Positions 17,939-22,547 of a stretch of DNA of 22,547 nucleotides are shown piece by piece. The stretch comes from Trichomonas tenax (taxonomy: Eukaryota > Parabasalia > Trichomonadida > Trichomonadidae). The stretch spans positions 1 through 22,547 of the forward strand of contig JALKBU010000851.1 of NCBI GenBank assembly GCA_023091735.1, in the 5' to 3' direction. Numbering within the stretch: position 1 is the first letter of the stretch; every line of letters begins with the position of its first letter. A model generated the notes under the pieces. That model ran no database searches and was not told where the DNA came from. It was given only the letters and a program-made list of their open reading frames with translations. Made by a program: the position numbers and the translations under genes.

Positions 17939-20089
17939 ATGAAATCTGTTTCTCAAGAAGCTCTTCTTCAGTCCGAAAATAACGACTTAAGAGCGCAAAT
18001 TGTGGATTTAGAGGGAAAATTGACGAGAGTTATGACAGAGAAAAACATGTCTTCGACTGAGATTTCATCGATTTTCAAAGATCAAAAATATTTATCCGAA
18101 TTAAAAGCAAAATTGCGCGAATCACAGCTCGAAAGTTCCAAGTATAGAGCGATTCTTGAAGCCCAAGAGTCCTCAATTTTGAATTCTTTCACTGTTGATG
18201 AAAATTTAAAAAGCCAGATCTTAGACACAAAGAATCAAATATCCCTCGAGAATGTGCAGCGCGAAAAAGAGCAGTTACAAGAATTATCGATGGCACAACT
18301 TGAAATCTCAAAATTAAGAAATCAATTATGCACTTCTGAAGCCAAAAACGCTGAACAATTACTGAGAATAAAGGAATTGGAGTCGAAATTGGGTGAAATT
18401 GATGGAAATGATCAATATAACGGCGCTGTAAATAAAAGATTACAAGGTTCTATTGGAGATTTGCAAGCGAAATACGAACAATTGCAAATCAGGTACCAAG
18501 AAAGGACTAAAACCATCGAAAAACTCAAAGAACAAGCAAAAAATGAACAAGATAAATTAAATCTTCAAATCAAGCAATTAAACGATCAAAATCAGTCATA
18601 TAGGCAGAAAATCGCAACAGACACTGCTCAGATAACTAGATTAGATGGACAGCTTGTTACAGCAAAATCTCAAATTGCAAGATGTGAACAACTTGTTTCT
18701 CAGCTTGAAAACAGCCGTCAATCGAATCAGCAGGAACAGCAGCAACAAATTGTTCAACTAAAGAACCAAATAAAGGAATTAAATATTGAAATAAATCGAC
18801 TTAAAGATGAAAATCGAAATTTAATTCAGAAAAACGAAACATCAAAAACAAACATAATGTCATTACAGCAGGAAAACCAAGTACTCAGAAAGAAGAGTAA
18901 TGATCTACAGGAAATGATCTCTAAAAATACGGCTGAGCTTCAAGGAATTTTGCAGAAAAACAAAGAAATAAACAATAATTTAAACAATCTTCAAGATGAA
19001 AATCAAAAATTAAATATTCAGATAAATCAATTGAAAGCCAGTATCATTCAAAAGCAAACTGATAATCAGACATTGATGCAGAAATATAAAGACATACAAA
19101 GCAAATATCAATCATTACAAGTTAATTTCGAAGAGAATCAAAGAGAGAAAATACAAATTAAAAATGAACTGAATAATTTATCAATGGAACACGAAACGCA
19201 AATTCGGAAGTCTACAATTCAATCAAATGCTATGGAACAGTCGATATCAAACATTAAAATCGAAAATGAAAAACTTATTCAGCAAATCAAACTTAAAAAT
19301 GAACAGATTCGAACTTTAGAAAATAAACAATCAATTGACAGCAAAGAGAAACAAAACATGCAAAATGATATTGAAAACATTCAAAATAAGTTCAACAAGT
19401 TATTGCAATTGCTTAATGATGAAAAAACTAAAGTTGTTCAATTAGAAAGTCAAGTTTCATCACTGAAATCTGAACTTTCAACAAAGAATTATGATCCTCA
19501 GAAAGAAATGTTAACTAAAGAATTGGAAATGGTTAAAAAAGAAAACATCAAACTACAAAATGAAATAGGATCTGTTCAGCAAAGGATTGAACAAAATAAA
19601 TTACTTCAGATTCAACTCACAAATCAATTGGAAGAATCTCAACAAAAAGTTTTGGATTTAACAAAACAAACGGCTAAAAGATCGTCATTAGATCCGGAAA
19701 CAGCAAGATTATTATCAAACAAATTCGCGCATGTCTTTAAGAAGTATTGCAAAATGTTTATTGTCAGAATTGCTCTTCTTGAAACGCATTTGAATGTTAT
19801 GTCTAATTCCATTATTAGATTGCAAAATGCTTTAACATCGAAATCATCAAGTCAGAAAACTAAAATTGATTTGGCAGTTCACAGAGAAATTATTGATTTG
19901 CTTAGTGAGAAAGCTGCAAGAGCTTATCATGTTCTCTCTAACGAAGTCCCTTCAGCAGCTTTGCTCGTTAGTAATGCCAATGTGAGAAATGAGTTTTTAT
20001 CAAAACTCGTCAAAAAACATTATGTCTGCAATCATACAGATGAAGATGTTCAAAGAGTCCTTAATTCTGTAACACTTTATAGAGTATAA
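17939..20089 (+). CDS. Long coiled-coil protein
   Basis: A 716-residue protein from ATG 17939 to TAA. Residues 1-580 are almost entirely charged heptad sequence rich in Q, N, K and E, with no glycine- or proline-rich breaks except around residues 150-165 ('IDGNDQYNGAVNK') and with a polyglutamine patch ('QQEQQQQ', near residue 260). Residues 585-716 form a distinct, more hydrophobic and mostly helical C-terminal domain ('NKFAHVFKKYCKMFIVRIAL', 'HREIIDLLSEKAARAYHVLS', 'FLSKLVKKHYVCNHTDEDV'). No signal peptide or membrane segment. Such proteins often tether cytoskeletal or Golgi structures, and trichomonad ones are commonly annotated as 'viral A-type inclusion protein' only because of the coil. 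The specific role is not recognised. Codon use is AT-rich like the surroundings, unlike the PP1 gene. Confidence 0.93.
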   Translation: MKSVSQEALLQSENNDLRAQIVDLEGKLTRVMTEKNMSSTEISSIFKDQKYLSELKAKLRESQLESSKYRAILEAQESSILNSFTVDENLKSQILDTKNQISLENVQREKEQLQELSMAQLEISKLRNQLCTSEAKNAEQLLRIKELESKLGEIDGNDQYNGAVNKRLQGSIGDLQAKYEQLQIRYQERTKTIEKLKEQAKNEQDKLNLQIKQLNDQNQSYRQKIATDTAQITRLDGQLVTAKSQIARCEQLVSQLENSRQSNQQEQQQQIVQLKNQIKELNIEINRLKDENRNLIQKNETSKTNIMSLQQENQVLRKKSNDLQEMISKNTAELQGILQKNKEINNNLNNLQDENQKLNIQINQLKASIIQKQTDNQTLMQKYKDIQSKYQSLQVNFEENQREKIQIKNELNNLSMEHETQIRKSTIQSNAMEQSISNIKIENEKLIQQIKLKNEQIRTLENKQSIDSKEKQNMQNDIENIQNKFNKLLQLLNDEKTKVVQLESQVSSLKSELSTKNYDPQKEMLTKELEMVKKENIKLQNEIGSVQQRIEQNKLLQIQLTNQLEESQQKVLDLTKQTAKRSSLDPETARLLSNKFAHVFKKYCKMFIVRIALLETHLNVMSNSIIRLQNALTSKSSSQKTKIDLAVHREIIDLLSEKAARAYHVLSNEVPSAALLVSNANVRNEFLSKLVKKHYVCNHTDEDVQRVLNSVTLYRV

Positions 20090-20900
20090 AAATGGTTATT
20101 TGTTTAGATGAATATAAGGTTATTTTGTTGTTATTGTGAAAAATTAAAAATAGACTTTTTTAACTTTTTGGGTAAATATATATCACTAAGGTAATATCAA
20201 ATATGTCCCATTATAAAGAAAGATCTGAATCTTGTTATTTTTCAAATTAATAAAATATTTAAGAGAAAAATCACAATTTGAATATGATTTTTTTGTCGAA
20301 ACATTTAAAATTGCATTAGGCTTTGAGAAAAAGTTGGATCTATACTTTGGTATACGCTTCTTAAAAGCTATATGTTAAGTGTCTTACCTGTCATCCTCAT
20401 TGCCTTGAACAATGTCTAATTTTGAAAATTTGATTTTTTATGTATCTTTTGTAATTTTGCACTAAAAAATCAATGAATTTCGATTTTAATACGACAAAAA
20501 TGATTTATAATAGATATAGAATCGTATTATTGAAGAAAACGATATTCGAAAAAAATATGTGTGTCTGTGTAAACTCTCGACACAGTTCAAAAATTCAATA
20601 TGTCTGTTTAATTTGTCGGACATTCACAAAAACTTGCTTTACAAAGACGCATTCATTTTTGCCCTTTTAAGGGATAAAACAAAAAATAAATGGGAAAGGC
20701 TTATTTTCGGCAATTTGCAGATTGGATAGACAATAATAATACAAAATATCCTCCTCTCACAGATATCAGTCTTTGCAAACTAGATAACAGCATGATGCGC
20801 CAATAGAACCATTCTATATATCATCCTTTTTAAATTAATTTCAAAAATATAATTTTTGATATTTATATAAAGGCACTAAATAGCATGACGTTTAATAGAA
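20090..20900. other. Convergent intergenic region
   Basis: Lies between two genes pointing at each other. An ATG-started 65-codon frame at 20473-20670 is cysteine-rich ('SSKIQYVCLICRTFTKTC') but has no start signal or known domain, so I do not call it. Otherwise nothing is seen. Confidence 0.45.
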
Positions 20901-21650
20901 CTACTGTTTCTTTGGTGATGATAATGCTTTCTTCGCCTTCTTTGCAACAATCTTAACTAATTCTTCATCAGAATCCTCTTCTGGTTGTGCTGGCTTCTTT
21001 TCTTCAACTTGTTTCTTCTTCTCTTCTTCCTTTGGTTCTGGTTCTTTTTCTTCTTCCTGCTCTGGTGCCCCCAATACATCCTCCAACCACTTGTGGTCGA
21101 ACTGACCTGCGAACTGCTCAAGTGTTTGGTGGTCTGGATCAAGCCCATCGTATTGAATTCCTTTCTTCTTTAATAATTTAGCGACAGCAGCCTGATTTGC
21201 TTTGATGGCGTAGTGCAATGCACATAATCCAGTGCTGGAGACAGAGTTAATATCGGCTCCGAGCTCCAAAATATATTCGATAAATTGAACATGTCCGCGG
21301 AATGCTGCGAGATGGAGTGCATTCTTTCCCTCCTGTGTTTTATCTTCGAATGAAGCGCCAGCTTTTATCAAAAGCTCAACGCATTCTGTGCGTCCGCAAT
21401 ATGCGGCCCAATGGAGTGCTGAAAATCCAAATGGATTCTTTTTATTGACTTTGGCACCATTGTCCAATAAGTATTGGCACGTTTCGTCAGCGCCAGAAGC
21501 TGCTGCGATCATTAATAACGTATGAACTTGGTTTGTTGGTGTTTTTATCGATGCATCGGCACTAACTTCAGACGGAACGAGTTTTGAGAGCTCTTCGACA
21601 TTGTTGAATTGTGAAAAAGTCCACGCGCGTTGAATTTGCTTTGAAGACAT
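20901..21650 (-). CDS. Small ankyrin-repeat protein with charged C-terminal tail
   Basis: A 249-residue protein with ATG at 21650 and TAG stop. Well-formed ankyrin repeats at residues 41-71 ('HTLLMIAAASGADETCQYLL'), 74-104 ('GFSALHWAAYCGRTECVELL'), 108-137 ('GKNALHLAAFRGHVQFIEYI') and 141-165 ('GLCALHYAIKANQAAVAKLL'), after a degenerate N-terminal helix pair (residues 6-26). Residues 197-249 are extremely acidic then basic ('EEEKEPEPKEEEKKK', 'KKAKKALSSPKKQ'); the last part could be a nuclear localisation signal. The repeats match the general ankyrin consensus much better than those of the two DUF3447-type genes at the left of the window, so this is likely a conserved single protein rather than a member of the expanded family. 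Binding partner unknown. The open frames on the other strand here are shadows. Confidence 0.93.
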   Translation of the reverse strand: MSSKQIQRAWTFSQFNNVEELSKLVPSEVSADASIKTPTNQVHTLLMIAAASGADETCQYLLDNGAKVNKKNPFGFSALHWAAYCGRTECVELLIKAGASFEDKTQEGKNALHLAAFRGHVQFIEYILELGADINSVSSTGLCALHYAIKANQAAVAKLLKKKGIQYDGLDPDHQTLEQFAGQFDHKWLEDVLGAPEQEEEKEPEPKEEEKKKQVEEKKPAQPEEDSDEELVKIVAKKAKKALSSPKKQ

Positions 21651-22280
21651 TATTTAAAAAAAAAACGTTTACTAATTAACTCACTTTGATATAGATTTGG
21701 ATATTACATCATTATTCATATCTATGTTTTGTGAAAATTTGGCGATATTTTCAATATTCATTGATATATGAATTGATTTATTTTTAATAAAATTTTAATA
21801 AACTTGAATTTTTACATAATTATATTAGAAAAAGTGGAGCAATAGATAGGTGCTGGTGTTTGAAGCAAAAATTAATAAAAATGAATTTCCCTGAGAAGGA
21901 TATTGATATGTTATCTCGAAGTCAGTCATGATATATAATCAAATGCATCTTGTGTAACTATAAATATGATATTCACCAATAAAATCCAGAGGAAAATGAA
22001 AATTCAAAATATCTCGACGAATCAAATTTCAATTTGCATATTTTAGCGATTATTTCGATTTCTAGCATGATGTATATACTGATATTAAAAATTGGAAATT
22101 TCTCAAAAATGGAATAAAAATGAAATTCTAATTCAATTTTGAATTGAAACGGCGAATATTTGATCAAAATGTTATTTTTTCTTTATAATTTGGACATAAT
22201 AAAATCCATTTAAATTAAAATATTTTTGAATAACAATAAAATTGAGTAATATATTTAATTTTCTGAAATTAGACTAATTT

Positions 22281-22281
<1 letters not shown>
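21651..22281. other. AT-rich upstream region
   Basis: Upstream of the ankyrin gene on the minus strand. A 10-base A-run (T-run on the coding strand) sits just before the ATG. No initiator match or other gene was seen. Confidence 0.45.

Positions 22282-22324
<43 letters not shown>
22282..22324. repeat. 43-base poly(A) tract
   Basis: An uninterrupted run of 43 A, far longer than any other homopolymer in the window. Could be the tail of a retroposed transcript, a replication-slippage tract, or a sequencing or assembly join. Confidence 0.9.
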
Positions 22325-22326
<2 letters not shown>

Positions 22327-22547
22327 AATTTTTTAAGTTAAATAAAATAAAAAAAATTCTTATAAACTTTATATTAATTAAGATTTAATAAATAATGCGA
22401 TAATAAATCTTACATCGAATATGATAAATAAAAAGGAGAAAAAAATATAAGATGTGAGGGGGTGGGGGTGAAGGGGGGAAACGAGGAAAGAAAAAAGGTT
22501 AGGAGATATAGAAAAACAAAGAATCAGAGCTCACACACAAAACAAAA
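22325..22547. other. Purine-rich, G-run-containing end
   Basis: After the poly(A) tract the sequence is A/T-rich and then, from about 22432, strongly purine-biased. It includes G-runs GGGGG, GGGGG and GGGGGG within about 25 bases (22458-22478). Only three G-runs of at least four are present, so a four-tract intramolecular quadruplex would need a shorter tract. No gene. Confidence 0.6.

Noticed and set aside
20473..20670. 65-codon ATG-started, cysteine-containing frame
   Set aside because: No initiator, no known zinc-finger spacing and no homologue recognised; length is within chance for this composition.
20957..21181. Three open frames overlapping the ankyrin gene tail, one leucine/phenylalanine rich
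   Set aside because: They arise from the low-complexity Glu/Lys codons of the real gene read in other frames.

Overview
The window looks like nuclear DNA of a parabasalid protist, most likely a trichomonad and plausibly a Tritrichomonas-like species. The reasons are strongly AT-rich intergenic DNA, intron-free genes, several ankyrin proteins of the trichomonad DUF3447 style, a short two-repeat Myb protein, a PP1-type phosphatase, a long Q/N/K/E-rich coiled-coil protein, and abundant decayed mobile and repeat DNA. The Myb gene also has a perfect trichomonad initiator (TCAYTWYT) just upstream of its ATG. Species is an inference. Ordinary tracks begin some frames at non-ATG codons; for the genes called here I moved starts to ATG.

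Layout. 311-2720: an ankyrin-family gene whose 3' half has been converted into a higher-order minisatellite. Five blocks of a 37-bp unit (5, 6, 7, 5 and 4 units by coordinates) alternate with five copies of an ankyrin-repeat-coding cassette. 2721-4240: a 176-bp sequence present again, inverted and identical, at 10335-10510, then a frameshifted minus-strand coiled-coil pseudogene between two ~47-bp direct repeats. 4625-5773: an intact ankyrin gene. 5774-8831: mostly AT-rich DNA with two opposed Tc1-like terminal sequences and a tRNA-like Pol III box pair. 8832-9293 (minus): an R2R3 Myb gene. 9306-15274: a 6-kb gene-poor graveyard with a hAT-like transposase remnant, a reading frame broken only by TGA codons, and several hairpin or palindromic elements. 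15275-16231: PP1-type phosphatase, visibly more GC-rich than its surroundings. 17939-20089: a 716-residue coiled-coil protein. 20901-21650 (minus): an ankyrin protein with a charged tail. 21651-22547: AT-rich DNA, a 43-A homopolymer and an unusual purine-rich end.

No operon-like cooperation is visible. The five intact genes are independently transcribed, separated by 1-6 kb. The most distinctive object is the composite minisatellite/ankyrin array at 1286-2720: its block lengths are whole multiples of 37 bp and, because 37 is 1 modulo 3, each gain or loss of a unit shifts the reading frame of the downstream cassettes.
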